Assembly: GCF_900156545.1 (NCBI RefSeq)
Contig: NZ_FTNW01000005.1
Location: 248,001 to 312,000, forward strand
Length of the DNA stretch: 64,000 nucleotides
Direction of reading: 5' to 3'
DNA from: Aquipseudomonas alcaligenes
GTDB taxonomy: Bacteria; Pseudomonadota; Gammaproteobacteria; Pseudomonadales; Pseudomonadaceae
Shown here piece by piece: positions 17,090 through 26,364 of this stretch. Within the stretch, counting starts at the first letter, position 1; every line of letters starts with the position of its first letter. Both the position numbers and the translations under genes were made by a program. The notes under the pieces were generated by a model. It worked only from the letters and a program-made list of their open reading frames with translations, had not been told where the DNA came from and did no database searches.

Positions 17090-18295
17090 TCAGTCCCGCT
17101 CGGCGAGCATTAGCAGGTTGCGCGGGGTTAACTCGTGGGCGCAGAACGTGCCCAGGCGTACCCGGTAGCCCTGCTCTTCGAGGAACAGCGCGCGGTCGAG
17201 CAGCAGCCATAGCTCCAGCGGGCGACGGAACAGGCCGCGGACCAGCTCGAGGTTGCGCACCTGGGCCAGGCGTTGCCAGCCGGCGCCCTCCAGCGCAGGC
17301 CAATCGACCACGCCAGATATCGTCACGCCCCGGAGATCGGCCAGGTCGCGGCAGTAGCTGGCGAAGTCCTTGTCCAGCCAGCTGGTCGGTAGCGAGGGGG
17401 TTGGCAGGTAGTCATCCACGCCGCGTTGCTGGCGCTGTAGCAGGTCGAAGGCCAGGCGCCTGGCCATGGACAGGTCACGCTGGCGGCGCAGGCGCTGGCC
17501 GGCGGTGACGGTCTCGGCCAGTGGTAGGCGCAGATCATCCAGCGACAGTTGCAGGGTCGAGGCCCGGGCCGGTGCCGACAGCGGCTGGTAGTGCTCGGCG
17601 GCGATGCGGTTGTAGCAGCAGGGCGCCACCGCCAGCTGGGCGCAGCCGGCCGCGCTGGCCAGGCGCAGCAGGCGCACATGCAGGTCACCGCAGGCGTGTA
17701 GGGCCACCGGGCTGTGCTCGGCAGTGAGGCGCTGGCCGGCATCATCGGCCAGCACATCCTGGTGCAGGTGGCTGGCTGCCAGCTGCAGGCGATCGCTCAG
17801 GCGCTGTCCGGCCTCTACCAGCTGCGGGTCGTATTCCAGGCAGGTCAGGTGCTGGCCGCCCTGGGCCAGCAGGCGCCCCAGATGGCCTTTGCCCGAGCAC
17901 CAGTCCAGCCAGTGAGCCGGTTGCCGCTTGAACTGCAGGCGTTCGGCGAAAGCGCTGATCTGCTGCCACTTGCGCCCCGGCACGTCGACGCTCAGGCGCT
18001 CGGGCAGCGGGCCGAGTTCCCGGCTGGGCAATTGATCCAGGGCTGAGAGCTCGGCGGCGCGCCGCGCCAGCGCCGGGAAGGGGGCTGGCGCAGGCAGCTC
18101 TTCGGGGTGATTGTGCTCGGCGTCGGCCTGCGCCAGGCTGCGGCGGCGCAGCCAGGCGGCCAGCTCGGCATGCTCGGCCTCCCAGGGCAACACCGGGCAG
18201 GTGAAGGGCTTGGGGCGCCAGAGGGACTGATGACTGACAAGGAAGTCGTCCAGGGCCTGGAAGCGTTCGCGCAGGGCGTGGCCGGTGAGGATCAT
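17090..18295 (-). CDS. SAM-dependent methyltransferase (GSTCD/DUF-type, substrate unknown)
   Basis: A 401-residue protein with a Rossmann methyltransferase core: motif I WLDWCSGKGHLGRLLA (about residues 128-143), an acidic motif II LEYDP, and a later VALHACGDL and APCCYNR that are typical of the Methyltransf_32 group found in eukaryotic GSTCD and many proteobacteria. Target is not known. Flanking N- and C-terminal regions are helical with no membrane segment. It is a single gene downstream of the ABC transporter block and separated from it by a palindrome. Confidence 0.75.
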   Translation of the reverse strand: MILTGHALRERFQALDDFLVSHQSLWRPKPFTCPVLPWEAEHAELAAWLRRRSLAQADAEHNHPEELPAPAPFPALARRAAELSALDQLPSRELGPLPERLSVDVPGRKWQQISAFAERLQFKRQPAHWLDWCSGKGHLGRLLAQGGQHLTCLEYDPQLVEAGQRLSDRLQLAASHLHQDVLADDAGQRLTAEHSPVALHACGDLHVRLLRLASAAGCAQLAVAPCCYNRIAAEHYQPLSAPARASTLQLSLDDLRLPLAETVTAGQRLRRQRDLSMARRLAFDLLQRQQRGVDDYLPTPSLPTSWLDKDFASYCRDLADLRGVTISGVVDWPALEGAGWQRLAQVRNLELVRGLFRRPLELWLLLDRALFLEEQGYRVRLGTFCAHELTPRNLLMLAERD

Positions 18296-18330
18296 GCGGG
18301 CAGTGAGATCAGGATGGTGCGGCGCAGTTT

Positions 18331-18356
18331 ATCCCTCTCCCGGGCGGGAGAGGGAT
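18331..18356. repeat. Dispersed palindrome, copy 2
   Basis: ATCCCTCTCCC and its complement flank a 4-base loop. The 9-base core is shared with the element at 6131-6153. It separates the methyltransferase start from the last ABC permease stop. Confidence 0.6.
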
Positions 18357-18370
18357 AGGGATAGGCGACA

Positions 18371-19060
18371 TCAGCGACCCTGGCAGGCGTCGACGCGCAG
18401 CTTGCGCTCCAGCAGTTTGAAGGCGCGCACCAGGACGTAGGCGATGACCAGATAGAACAGTCCGGCGGCAAAGAAGATCTCTACCGGCAGGTAGGTGCGG
18501 GCGATGATCGTGCGGGACATGCCGGTCAGTTCGAGCAGGGTCACGGTGCTGGCCAATGCGCTGGCCTTGAGCATCAGGATCACTTCGTTGCTGTAGGCCG
18601 GTAGGCCGATGCGCGCGGCGCGCGGCAGGATGATGTAGAGCATCGCCTGAGCACGCGACATGCCCAGCGCACGGGCCGCTTCGATCTCTCCGGGCGGCAC
18701 GGCCTGGATGGCGCCACGCAGGATTTCCGCGATGTAGGCGGCGGTGTGCATGGTCATGGTGATGACGGTGCACCAGTACGGGTCGCGCAGGTAGGGCCAG
18801 AGCGGGCCGTGGCGCACGATGTCGAACTGCGCCAGGCCGTAGTAGACCAGGAACAGTTGTACCAGCAGCGGGGTGCCGCGGAAGAAGAAGATGTAGCCGT
18901 AGGGCAGGGCACGCACGTACCAGTGTTTGGAAGCGCGGGCAATACCCATGGGCAGGGCGAGGATCAGCCCGGCGATCACGGCGAAGGCGACCAGTTCGAT
19001 GGTCAGTGCCGCGCCTTCGAGCAGGCGTGGCAGGTACTTGATGATCACTTCCCAGTTCAT
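18371..19060 (-). CDS. Polar amino acid ABC permease (HisM/ArtM type)
   Basis: A 229-residue inner-membrane permease with about five hydrophobic segments and the binding-protein-dependent EAA loop (EAARALGMSRAQAMLYIILPRAARIGLP, shown here only by its EAARALG core, about residues 140-146). The start ATG overlaps the stop of the partner permease by one base (TGATG), so the two are coupled. With the ATPase, binding protein and second permease upstream it forms a histidine/arginine/ornithine-type importer, corresponding by position to PA5152-PA5155. Confidence 0.92.
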   Translation of the reverse strand: MNWEVIIKYLPRLLEGAALTIELVAFAVIAGLILALPMGIARASKHWYVRALPYGYIFFFRGTPLLVQLFLVYYGLAQFDIVRHGPLWPYLRDPYWCTVITMTMHTAAYIAEILRGAIQAVPPGEIEAARALGMSRAQAMLYIILPRAARIGLPAYSNEVILMLKASALASTVTLLELTGMSRTIIARTYLPVEIFFAAGLFYLVIAYVLVRAFKLLERKLRVDACQGR

Positions 19061-19752
19061 CAGGCGCTCCTAACAAATCCGCGGCTGGCGCGCTTTTCGA
19101 GGAAGTGCATGCCGGTCATGGCAATGACGGTCAGGCCCAGGTAGATGAAGGCCGCGACCATATAGAAGGTGAAGGGTTCCTTGCTGGCGGTTACGGCAAT
19201 CTGCGAGCGACGCATGATTTCTTCCAGGCCGATGACCGAGACCAGCGCGGTATCTTTCATCAGGATCATGAACAGGTTGCCCAGGCCGGGCAGGGCGATG
19301 CGCCACATCTGCGGCAGAATCAGCTTCCACAGGATGCGCCCTTTGGACATGCCGAGCGCCATGCCGGCCTCGCGGTGGCCCTTGGGGATGGCCAGGATCG
19401 CACCGCGGAACACCTCGGTGGCGTAGGCGCCGAAGCACAGGCCGAGAGCGATGGTGCCGGCGGCGAAGGGGTTCAGTTCCAGGCTGCCGACGCCGAGGAA
19501 CTCACCGAGGGCGGCCAGGCCGCTGACGGTGCCGAAATAGATGAGCAGGACCCAGAGCAGCTCGGGCACGCCGCGTACGATGGTCGAGTAGGTTCCGCCA
19601 AGTCCCTGCAGGAACTTGTTCGGAGAAGTCTTGGCCAATGCGCCGAGCAGCCCGAGCACCAGGCCGAGGGCCAGGGCGGACAGGGCCAGCTGGATGGTCA
19701 CCAGCGTGCCGGCGACAAGGGCGGGGCCGAAGCCGTGCAGGTCGAAGATCAT
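19060..19752 (-). CDS. Polar amino acid ABC permease (HisQ type)
   Basis: A 230-residue partner permease. It shows the EAGMALGMSKGR coupling motif that docks on the ATPase and repeated hydrophobic helices. N-terminal MIFDLHGFGPALVAGTLVTI matches HisQ-like members. It lies 55 bases after the binding-protein gene and overlaps the next permease by one base, making the ATPase-SBP-HisQ-HisM order. Confidence 0.92.
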   Translation of the reverse strand: MIFDLHGFGPALVAGTLVTIQLALSALALGLVLGLLGALAKTSPNKFLQGLGGTYSTIVRGVPELLWVLLIYFGTVSGLAALGEFLGVGSLELNPFAAGTIALGLCFGAYATEVFRGAILAIPKGHREAGMALGMSKGRILWKLILPQMWRIALPGLGNLFMILMKDTALVSVIGLEEIMRRSQIAVTASKEPFTFYMVAAFIYLGLTVIAMTGMHFLEKRASRGFVRSA

Positions 19753-19807
19753 GGGAGGCTACTGCAGAATGACGGCCGCCGCCCGAAGGCGGCGGCGGTC
19801 GGACGCA

Positions 19808-20560
19808 TCAGTAGATGCTGAACGGGAAGTACTTGTCGTTGATCTGCTTGTAGGTGCCGTCTTCGACGATGGCCTTCAGTGCAGCATTCAGCTTCTCGCG
19901 CAGCGGATCGCCCTTGCGCACGGCGATGGCGATCTTGTCGTTGTCGAATACCGGATCACCCTTGAACTCGAACTCCTTGCCCGCGTCGCTCTTCAGCCAT
20001 TCCCAGTTGACGAACTTGTCGGCCAGTACGCCGTCCAGACGGCCGGAAGACAGGTCGAGGTAGGCGTTCTCCTGGGTGTCATACAGCTTGATCTCGACGG
20101 TGTCGGCCAGGTTGTCTTCCAGCCAGGTACCGGCGATGGTGGCGCGCTGGGCACCGATGACCTTGCCTTTCAGGCTGGCCTTGTCGGTTTTGAAGTCGCT
20201 GCTCTTCGGCGCGATGAACTGCAGCTTGTTGGTGTAGTAGGCGTCAGTGAAGTCGACGGCCTGCTTGCGCTCCTCGGTGATCGACATGGAGGCGGCGAGG
20301 AAGTCGAACTTCTTGGCGTTCAGAGCCGGGATGATGCCGTCCCAGTCGGAGGTGACCACTTCGCACTCGGCACCCATTTTGGCGCACAGGGCTTGGGCGA
20401 TCTCGACGTCGAAGCCGCCGACCTTGCCGCTGGCGTCGATCAGGTTGAAGGGTGGGTAGGCGCCTTCGGTGCCGATTTTCAGCTTGTCGGCGGCCATGGC
20501 CTGGGTACCGAAAGCCAGGGTGGCGACGGCGGCCAGCAGGATCTTCTTATAGTTCTGCAT
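19808..20560 (-). CDS. Periplasmic amino-acid-binding protein of the ABC importer
   Basis: A 250-residue family 3 solute-binding protein with a signal peptide (MQNYKKILLAAVATLAFGTQ, cut near AMAA). Typical motifs are IGTEGAYPPFN, GGFDVEIAQALC and SITEERKQAVDFTDAYY. Closest in layout to the lysine/arginine/ornithine- and histidine-binding proteins; ligand not fixed by sequence. The arginine deiminase operon 7 kb away makes a basic amino acid ligand attractive but that is inference. Start lies 13 bases after the ATPase stop. Confidence 0.92.
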   Translation of the reverse strand: MQNYKKILLAAVATLAFGTQAMAADKLKIGTEGAYPPFNLIDASGKVGGFDVEIAQALCAKMGAECEVVTSDWDGIIPALNAKKFDFLAASMSITEERKQAVDFTDAYYTNKLQFIAPKSSDFKTDKASLKGKVIGAQRATIAGTWLEDNLADTVEIKLYDTQENAYLDLSSGRLDGVLADKFVNWEWLKSDAGKEFEFKGDPVFDNDKIAIAVRKGDPLREKLNAALKAIVEDGTYKQINDKYFPFSIY

Positions 20561-20573
20561 GCGTGTTGCTCCG

Positions 20574-21347
20574 TTAGTGATTGCTGGACATGAATTGTTT
20601 ACAGCGTGCCGATTGCGGGTTGTTGAACACCTGCTCGGGCGACCCTTGCTCCTCCACTAGACCCTGGTGGAGGAATACCACTTCACTGGACACCTGCCGG
20701 GCAAAGTTCATCTCGTGGGTGACCAGCAACATGGTGCGGCCTTCCTCGGCAAGCGCGCGGATCACGTTAAGCACTTCCTGTACCATTTCCGGGTCGAGGG
20801 CCGAAGTGGGCTCGTCGAACAGGATCACCTTGGGCTGCATGGCCAGGGTGCGGGCGATGGCGGCACGTTGCTGCTGGCCGCCGGAAAGCTGGTTGGGATA
20901 GGCGTGGCGCTTGTCGGCGATACCGACCTTGGCCAGCAGCGCCTCGGCCACTTCGATGGCTTCGGCCTTGCTCTGACCGAGCACGCGACGGGGGGCCTCG
21001 ATGATGTTGTCGAGGATTGTCATGTGCGGCCACAGATTGAAATTCTGGAAGACGAAGCCGATTTCGCTGCGCAGGCGATTGATCTGCTTGTTGTCGGCGG
21101 CGACCAGGTCGCCGTTCTTCGCTGCCTTCAGCTTGAGTTCTTCGCCGGCTACCAGGATCTGGCCCTGGTGCGGGTTCTCCAGCAGGTTGATGCAGCGCAG
21201 GAAAGTCGACTTGCCGGACCCGGAGGAACCGAGGATGGAGATCACGTCGCCGTCGCGGGCGGTCAGCGAGATGCCCTTGAGCACTTCGAGGTCGCCATAG
21301 CGTTTGTGCAAATTGCGGATTTCCAGCGCGGGCGGTGCCTCGGCCAT
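20574..21347 (-). CDS. Polar amino acid ABC transporter ATPase (HisP type)
   Basis: A 257-residue ATPase with Walker A GSSGSGKST (about residues 36-44), Q-loop VFQNFNLWPH, signature LSGGQQQRAAIARTLA and Walker B VILFDEPTSALDPE. It is the first gene of the importer operon on the minus strand, with its promoter presumably in the 263 bases between it and dedA's terminator. Confidence 0.95.
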   Translation of the reverse strand: MAEAPPALEIRNLHKRYGDLEVLKGISLTARDGDVISILGSSGSGKSTFLRCINLLENPHQGQILVAGEELKLKAAKNGDLVAADNKQINRLRSEIGFVFQNFNLWPHMTILDNIIEAPRRVLGQSKAEAIEVAEALLAKVGIADKRHAYPNQLSGGQQQRAAIARTLAMQPKVILFDEPTSALDPEMVQEVLNVIRALAEEGRTMLLVTHEMNFARQVSSEVVFLHQGLVEEQGSPEQVFNNPQSARCKQFMSSNH

Positions 21348-21513
21348 CAGGGGGTCCTCTTGTTATGCGGATGCGCTCCGGCTGCTGACCGCCTTCCTAG
21401 CGTGCGGCTGAACCTAGCATAGCGTTCGCGGCAGCGCCAAGCGGGCATCTGCCTGGGGCGGCGCCGGCTGTGGCCAGTTGTCGCATCGTGACAGTTGTGT
21501 GTCGCGCCGAAAC

Positions 21514-21541
21514 AAAAAGCCCGATACATCGATCGGGCTTT
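21514..21541 (-). terminator. Terminator of the dedA-family gene
   Basis: AAAGCCCGAT and its complement flank six bases, and on the minus strand the stem is followed by TTTTTG. It lies 70 bases beyond the DedA stop. Confidence 0.85.
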
Positions 21542-21610
21542 GGGGTGTTGCTGGCGGGGCGCATTGTACTGAAGCGCCCCAGGCAGGTGAAGGGTCTCGG
21601 TTCGCGGCTA

Positions 21611-22279
21611 TCAGGTGTTGCCGTGGGCCGCCCGGCGGTGGCGGAGAATCTCGATCACCCCCGGCAGGATCGAAACGAAGATGATCGCCACGATCAGGTA
21701 GTGCAGGTTGCTCTGCACCATCGGCAGGTTGCCGAAGAAATAGCCGGCATAGCTGAACAGGGTGACCCAGGCGATGGCGCCGACCACGTTGTAGGCGGCG
21801 AAGCGGCGGTAGGGCATGTGGCCCATGCCGGCGACGAAGGGGGCGAAGGTGCGCACGATGGGCACGAAGCGGGCGAGGATGATGGTCTTGCCGCCGTGCC
21901 TGGCGTAGAAGGTCTGGGTGATCTCCAGATGGCGGCGGCGGAAGATCTTCGAGTCCGGGTTGGCGAACAGCCTGACGCCGAAGAAGCGGCCGATGCTGTA
22001 GTTGACGGCGTCGCCGAGGATGGCGGCGATGATCAGCAGAATCACCATCAGGTGGATGTTCATCGCGTCCTGGGTGGCGATGGCGCCAGCGACGAACAGC
22101 AGCGAGTCGCCCGGCAGGAAAGGCGTTACCACCAGGCCGGTCTCGCAGAAGATGATCAGGAACAGGATGCCGTAGATCCAGGGACCGTAGGCCGCGGTCA
22201 GCTCCGCCAGGTGGCGGTCGATGTGCAGGATGAAGTCGATGACGAGCTGGACGAATTCCATCGGAGGCTCCACGTTCAC
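21611..22279 (-). CDS. DedA-family membrane protein
   Basis: A 222-residue inner-membrane protein of the DedA/SNARE-associated family, now linked to undecaprenyl-phosphate or phospholipid translocation and to membrane potential maintenance. Markers are the re-entrant segment [15 protein letters not shown] (about residues 53-67), [13 protein letters not shown] and [16 protein letters not shown] with the conserved arginine. Four to five hydrophobic segments. It stands alone between tRNA-Phe's terminator and its own terminator. Confidence 0.92.
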   Translation of the reverse strand: MNVEPPMEFVQLVIDFILHIDRHLAELTAAYGPWIYGILFLIIFCETGLVVTPFLPGDSLLFVAGAIATQDAMNIHLMVILLIIAAILGDAVNYSIGRFFGVRLFANPDSKIFRRRHLEITQTFYARHGGKTIILARFVPIVRTFAPFVAGMGHMPYRRFAAYNVVGAIAWVTLFSYAGYFFGNLPMVQSNLHYLIVAIIFVSILPGVIEILRHRRAAHGNT

Positions 22280-22306
22280 CGGCGCGCTTCCTGCGCCGCA
22301 GATAGC

Positions 22307-22340
22307 AAAAACCCCTGAGACCTTGCGGAATCAGGGGTTT
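22307..22340 (-). terminator. Terminator of tRNA-Phe
   Basis: AAACCCCTGA and its complement form the stem around a 12-base loop, followed on the minus strand by TTTTTGC. It begins 9 bases after the tRNA end. Confidence 0.85.
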
Positions 22341-22348
22341 CGGTATTT

Positions 22349-22424
22349 TGGTGCCCAGGGACGGAATCGAACCGCCGACACGGGGATTTTCAATCCCCTG
22401 CTCTACCGACTGAGCTACCTGGGC
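22349..22424 (-). tRNA. tRNA-Phe (anticodon GAA)
   Basis: A 76-base cloverleaf with encoded CCA. Acceptor GCCCAGG pairs with CCTGGGC; anticodon stem GGGGA closes loop TTGAAAA, giving anticodon GAA; T-arm GGTTCGATTCC. A near-consensus promoter is directly upstream. Confidence 0.97.
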
Positions 22425-22435
22425 AACGGGGCGCA

Positions 22436-22464
22436 ATTAAACGGATTTGGCGTTGCAGTGTCAA
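22436..22464 (-). promoter_or_regulatory. Promoter of tRNA-Phe
   Basis: On the minus strand a consensus TTGACA (22464-22459), a 17-base spacer and TTTAAT (22441-22436), 12 bases upstream of the tRNA. Confidence 0.85.
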
Positions 22465-22520
22465 GCGAGAGAATGAAAAAAATTTGAGTGCAGACGGGCG
22501 GTTACGAATTTTCGGGAGGC

Positions 22521-22542
22521 GGCGGGCGGTTTCCGGCCCGCC
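22521..22542 (-). terminator. GC hairpin after yggX
   Basis: GGCGGGC and GCCCGCC flank 8 bases, beginning 7 bases beyond the yggX stop. A short A/T stretch (GAAAATT) follows 9 bases later on the minus strand. A weak terminator for the asmA-mutY-yggX operon. Confidence 0.5.
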
Positions 22543-22548
22543 CTCGCG

Positions 22549-22821
22549 TCAGGCGCTCGGTGGCACGTAGCCATCGGCCTTGGCGTAGTCCTCGCCGGAG
22601 AGGAACTTGTCCATCTCGGCCTGGAGGAACTTGCGGTCCTCGGCGTTCATCATGTTCAGTCGGCGCTCGTTGATCAGCATGGTCTGGTGCGCCTGCCACT
22701 CGTCCCAGGCCTTCTTCGACACGTTGTCGTAGATGTCCTGGCCCTTGGCGCCGGGGTAGGGCGGTCGGTCGAGGCCGGGCAGGTCTTCGTTGTGTTTGCG
22801 GCAGTGGACGGTGCGGCTCAT
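22549..22821 (-). CDS. yggX: Probable Fe(2+)-trafficking / oxidative-stress protein YggX
   Basis: A 90-residue protein with the family N terminus [17 protein letters not shown] holding the single conserved cysteine, and the body [14 protein letters not shown] segment seen here as [19 protein letters not shown]. YggX protects iron-sulfur enzymes from oxidants. It is coupled to mutY by an ATGA overlap; MutY itself carries a [4Fe-4S] cluster, and the mutY-yggX pair is widely conserved. Confidence 0.95.
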   Translation of the reverse strand: MSRTVHCRKHNEDLPGLDRPPYPGAKGQDIYDNVSKKAWDEWQAHQTMLINERRLNMMNAEDRKFLQAEMDKFLSGEDYAKADGYVPPSA

Positions 22822-23885
22822 GAGGCTTCTCCTGCATTCAGTTCTTGCGCGGCTCGCTTGAGGAGCTTCTTCACCGGGGCGGCCAGGCCCAGGCGCGGCG
22901 GGGTGGCGAGGTTATACCAGAGCCAGTCGCCCTCGGCCACGGCGCCGCCGGTCTGCTCGACACGCACCAGCCAGGGTTCGATGGCCAGCTGGAAGTGGCT
23001 GAAGGTGTGGGTCAATCCGGCCAGCTCGCGCGGCTCGTCCAGGTGCAGGGCATGCTGGCGTGCCAGTTCGCCCAGGGCGTCGAGGTCGTCCAGTTCCGGC
23101 AGGCTCCACAAGCCGCCCCACAGGCCGCTGGAGGGGCGGCGGTAGAGCAGGATGGCGCCGTCGGCGTTGGCCAGCAGCGGCATCAGCGTGCGCTTCTGCG
23201 GCAGCGCCTTGCGTGGCTTGGGTTCGGGGAAGTCGGTTGCACGGCCGAGCAGGTGCGCGCGGCAGCCCTCGCGCACCGGGCACAGCAGGCAGCTCGGCTT
23301 GCTGCGGGTACACAGGGTGGCGCCCAGGTCCATCATCGCCTGGGTGTAGTGGTTGACCCGTTCGTGCGGGGTCAGCTGCTCGGCCAAGTGCCACAGCTGC
23401 GCCGCCACCTTGGGTTCGCCCGGATAGCCGTGCTGGGCTTTGTAGCGGGCCAGCACGCGCTTGACGTTGCCGTCGAGGATCGGCGCGCGCAGGCCCATGC
23501 TCAGGCTGGCGATGGCGCCGGCGGTGGAGCGGCCGATGCCGGGCAACTCGGCCAGTTGCTCGACCGAGCGCGGGAATTCGCCGCCATGCTGCTCCACCAC
23601 CTGTTTGGCCGCCTTATGCAGGTTGCGCGCGCGGGTGTAGTAGCCGAGGCCGGTCCACAGGTGCAGCACTTCATCCTCGGCGGCTTCGGCGAGGGCCTGC
23701 ACGCTCGGCAGGGCCTCCATGAAGCGGTCGAAGTAGCCGAGCACGGTGCTCACCTGGGTCTGCTGCAGCATGATCTCCGAGACCCACACCCGATAGGGGG
23801 TGATGCCCTGCTGCCAGGGTAGATCCTTGCGCCCGTGCTGGTCGTACCAGGCCAGCACGGCGCCGTTGAACTGCTCGGGACTCAT
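22818..23885 (-). CDS. mutY: Adenine DNA glycosylase MutY
   Basis: MutY removes adenine mispaired with 8-oxoguanine. The 355-residue product has the glycosylase core ([10 protein letters not shown] with catalytic Glu near 37), the helix-hairpin-helix [12 protein letters not shown] followed by [12 protein letters not shown] with the catalytic Asp, the cluster ligands Cys-x6-Cys-x2-Cys-x5-Cys ([17 protein letters not shown]) and a C-terminal Nudix-like 8-oxoG recognition domain including FSHFQL. The ATG at 23885 overlaps the asmA stop by four bases. The open frame runs further upstream only as a shadow of asmA. Confidence 0.96.
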   Translation of the reverse strand: MSPEQFNGAVLAWYDQHGRKDLPWQQGITPYRVWVSEIMLQQTQVSTVLGYFDRFMEALPSVQALAEAAEDEVLHLWTGLGYYTRARNLHKAAKQVVEQHGGEFPRSVEQLAELPGIGRSTAGAIASLSMGLRAPILDGNVKRVLARYKAQHGYPGEPKVAAQLWHLAEQLTPHERVNHYTQAMMDLGATLCTRSKPSCLLCPVREGCRAHLLGRATDFPEPKPRKALPQKRTLMPLLANADGAILLYRRPSSGLWGGLWSLPELDDLDALGELARQHALHLDEPRELAGLTHTFSHFQLAIEPWLVRVEQTGGAVAEGDWLWYNLATPPRLGLAAPVKKLLKRAAQELNAGEAS

Positions 23886-26104
23886 CGGTTGAACAGGCCC
23901 TTGAGTGCGTCTTTCAGCTCGGGGCTGACCTTGTCGCCGAGCTTCTCCTCGATCTTCTGTTCCAGCTTGTTGCCGGCCAGCTTGGCGGCGATCTTGCCAA
24001 GGCCGTCCTTGTCCAGGCGGCAGGCCTTGGCGCCCAGCTCCAGCGGGCCGCGGCAGCGCAGCGGCCACTCCAGGCCGACATAGCGCTCGTTGACCTGGCA
24101 GGCCGGGTCCGGCATGGCGGTCTTGTCGCCCTCGATGACGATGCCGACGCGGTAGTCCATGCCCAGTACGCGCAGGTCGACGGCACCGTCGCCGTTGACC
24201 GTCAGGCCGGGGATGCGCGCCTTGAGGTCGGGGTTGCTGGCCACGCCGTTGGTGAACTTCAGGCTGCCGTGCAGTTCCTCGAACGGCGTGTCCTTGCCGC
24301 GCGGCTCGCCGGACAGCGATTTGCGATTGAGGGTGGCGATGCCCTGGCACAGCTGCTGTTCCAGGTTGGCGTCGACCAGCATGCCGTTGTTCAGGCTGAA
24401 GCTGGCGTTGCCATTCAGTGCATCGATCCAGGCCTTCTCGCTGTTGCCCTGGGTGCGCAGGTCGGCGTTGAGATCGAGCAGGCCGCGCACGGGAGCTTTC
24501 TCGCCTCGGGCTTCGATCAGCTTCTCCAGCGGGATGCGTTTGAACTGCGGGGTTGCGCTCAGCACGGGAATGGCTGGGCGCGCGTCGAGCTGCGAGCGTA
24601 CGGCGAACTCGCCGCCGTGCAGGTCGCCGCGCAGTTCCTTGAGGGTGAGCAGGCCGTCCTTGGCCGTCAGTGCAATGCGTGCATCCTCGATCGGCAGCTT
24701 GCTCAGGGTCAGCTGGCCAAGGCCGATGGCGGCTTCGATGTCGAGTTTGCGCAGGGTTTCCAGTGGCAGCAGCGGCGTGCTGCTCCAGGCCTGCTGGGTC
24801 GGCGCGCCGGGCAGCGGAGTGGTGCCGCTGTTGCCGGCGGCGGCCACGGCCTGCTTGACCTCGTTCTGGCGTGCCGCGCCGGCGCCGGCGTCCTTGTTCT
24901 CCGGCGGCAGGTAGCGGTCGAGGTCGAGCTTGTCGCCCTTGAGCTGCAGGCGCAGGGCCTGCTTGGCGATATCGCTGAGCGCCAGGTTGCCGCTGAAGGT
25001 GCTGTCGTCCAGCTTCAGGCTGAGGTCGTTGAGGTTGATGCTGGTCGGCGTGCCCGCCAGGCGGGTGGACATCTCGAAGCGGCTGAGGGTGGTGTTGTCG
25101 CGCATGGCTGGCAGGACGATGCCGATGCCGTCGAGGAACTCGCGCAGGTTGAACTGTGCCAGCGACAGGTTGCCCTCCAGCTGGGCGGTCTTGTCCAGGT
25201 CACGCAGCTTCAGCTCGCCGAGGGCGCGCAGCTGGTTGGCGGAGAGCTTGATGCCGGTCCACTCGGCCACCTGGGCCGACTGGTCGAGCAGCAGCTGGCC
25301 CTGGCTGGCGAAGGTCAGGGTCTTGCCGCCCAGCGGCTCGCCGGAGGCTTCGCCGGCCAGCTTGAGGTCCTGCAGCTGGTAGCGCTTGAGCGCGCGGTCG
25401 AAGCGCAGCAGGCCCTGCAGCTCGGTCTTGGCGCGCAGTACCGGCTGGTTGCTGCCGAGGAAGGCCAGCAGTTTGATCGGGATATCGGCGCCCTCGCGGA
25501 TGGCGCCGGTGGACAGCTCGATGCCCTCGGCGCTGAACTGCTGGCCGCTCTTGGCGTCCTGGTAGTCCACGCGCGAGTTGCTGATGGTCAGGCTGTCGAT
25601 GTCCAGCTTGAGTGGCTGGGCGGGTTGCTCGGTTTCGCCGGCGATCGGCGGCTGGACTGGCGGCTGTGCAGTGGCAGTGGTCGGGGTGGCCTCGCGCTTG
25701 GCCGGCTGGCCCACGCCTTCCCAGTTGCCGCGGCCCTTGTCGTCGCGCTGCAGGGTCAGGTCGAGGCCGTCGACGCGGATGTCGCTCATCTGCACTTCGC
25801 GGCGCAGCAGTGGCAGCACGCGCACAGAGAGGCCGAGCAGGCGCAAGTTGGCGAAGGGCTGTTCCGGGCTGTCGGCGCTGGCCAGGGTGGCGTCGGTCAG
25901 CTCCAGGCCGAGCCAGGGGAACAGGCTCCAGCCGATGTCGCCCTTGAGCTGCAGTTCGAGGTTGGCCTTGTCGCGGGCCAGCTGCTGGATCTCGTCTTTA
26001 TAGTCGTTGGGATCGAACAGGTGGGTGAGGGCGAAGCCGAGGCCGATGATGATCAGCAGCAGGCCGAGCATTAGCAGACCCAGGATTTTGCCGAAGGCTT
26101 TCAT
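23882..26104 (-). CDS. AsmA family protein
   Basis: A 740-residue protein anchored by one N-terminal membrane helix ([20 protein letters not shown]) with the rest in the periplasm. AsmA/TAM-like proteins form long beta-groove bridges implicated in lipid transport to the outer membrane. Recognisable parts are the N-terminal [20 protein letters not shown] domain, a low-complexity linker rich in Pro/Thr/Gln about residues 135-160, and the C-terminal AsmA_2 region with [11 protein letters not shown]. First gene of asmA-mutY-yggX, each pair overlapping by ATGA. Confidence 0.9.
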   Translation of the reverse strand: MKAFGKILGLLMLGLLLIIIGLGFALTHLFDPNDYKDEIQQLARDKANLELQLKGDIGWSLFPWLGLELTDATLASADSPEQPFANLRLLGLSVRVLPLLRREVQMSDIRVDGLDLTLQRDDKGRGNWEGVGQPAKREATPTTATAQPPVQPPIAGETEQPAQPLKLDIDSLTISNSRVDYQDAKSGQQFSAEGIELSTGAIREGADIPIKLLAFLGSNQPVLRAKTELQGLLRFDRALKRYQLQDLKLAGEASGEPLGGKTLTFASQGQLLLDQSAQVAEWTGIKLSANQLRALGELKLRDLDKTAQLEGNLSLAQFNLREFLDGIGIVLPAMRDNTTLSRFEMSTRLAGTPTSINLNDLSLKLDDSTFSGNLALSDIAKQALRLQLKGDKLDLDRYLPPENKDAGAGAARQNEVKQAVAAAGNSGTTPLPGAPTQQAWSSTPLLPLETLRKLDIEAAIGLGQLTLSKLPIEDARIALTAKDGLLTLKELRGDLHGGEFAVRSQLDARPAIPVLSATPQFKRIPLEKLIEARGEKAPVRGLLDLNADLRTQGNSEKAWIDALNGNASFSLNNGMLVDANLEQQLCQGIATLNRKSLSGEPRGKDTPFEELHGSLKFTNGVASNPDLKARIPGLTVNGDGAVDLRVLGMDYRVGIVIEGDKTAMPDPACQVNERYVGLEWPLRCRGPLELGAKACRLDKDGLGKIAAKLAGNKLEQKIEEKLGDKVSPELKDALKGLFNR

Positions 26105-26364
26105 GGACCAGTCCTTGTGTGGGATTTCTTCTGTCAGGCGCGGGAGTATAACGCTGGCCAGTCGCGGGGCTACGGCCAGCGCCAGGCAAAAGACCGCAAG
26201 GGTGCGATTGCATGGATTGGATGGCGGTGTCGGGCGGCGGTTCCTCTATCGGGTGGGCGGATGGCGCCAACGGAGGTCGGGGATGGCGGCTGCGGCCCAC
26301 CCGCTGGGCTTTATCTGGAGTTAGGCTGAGGGAATAAAGAAGAACGTATGTCCGCGAGGTATCG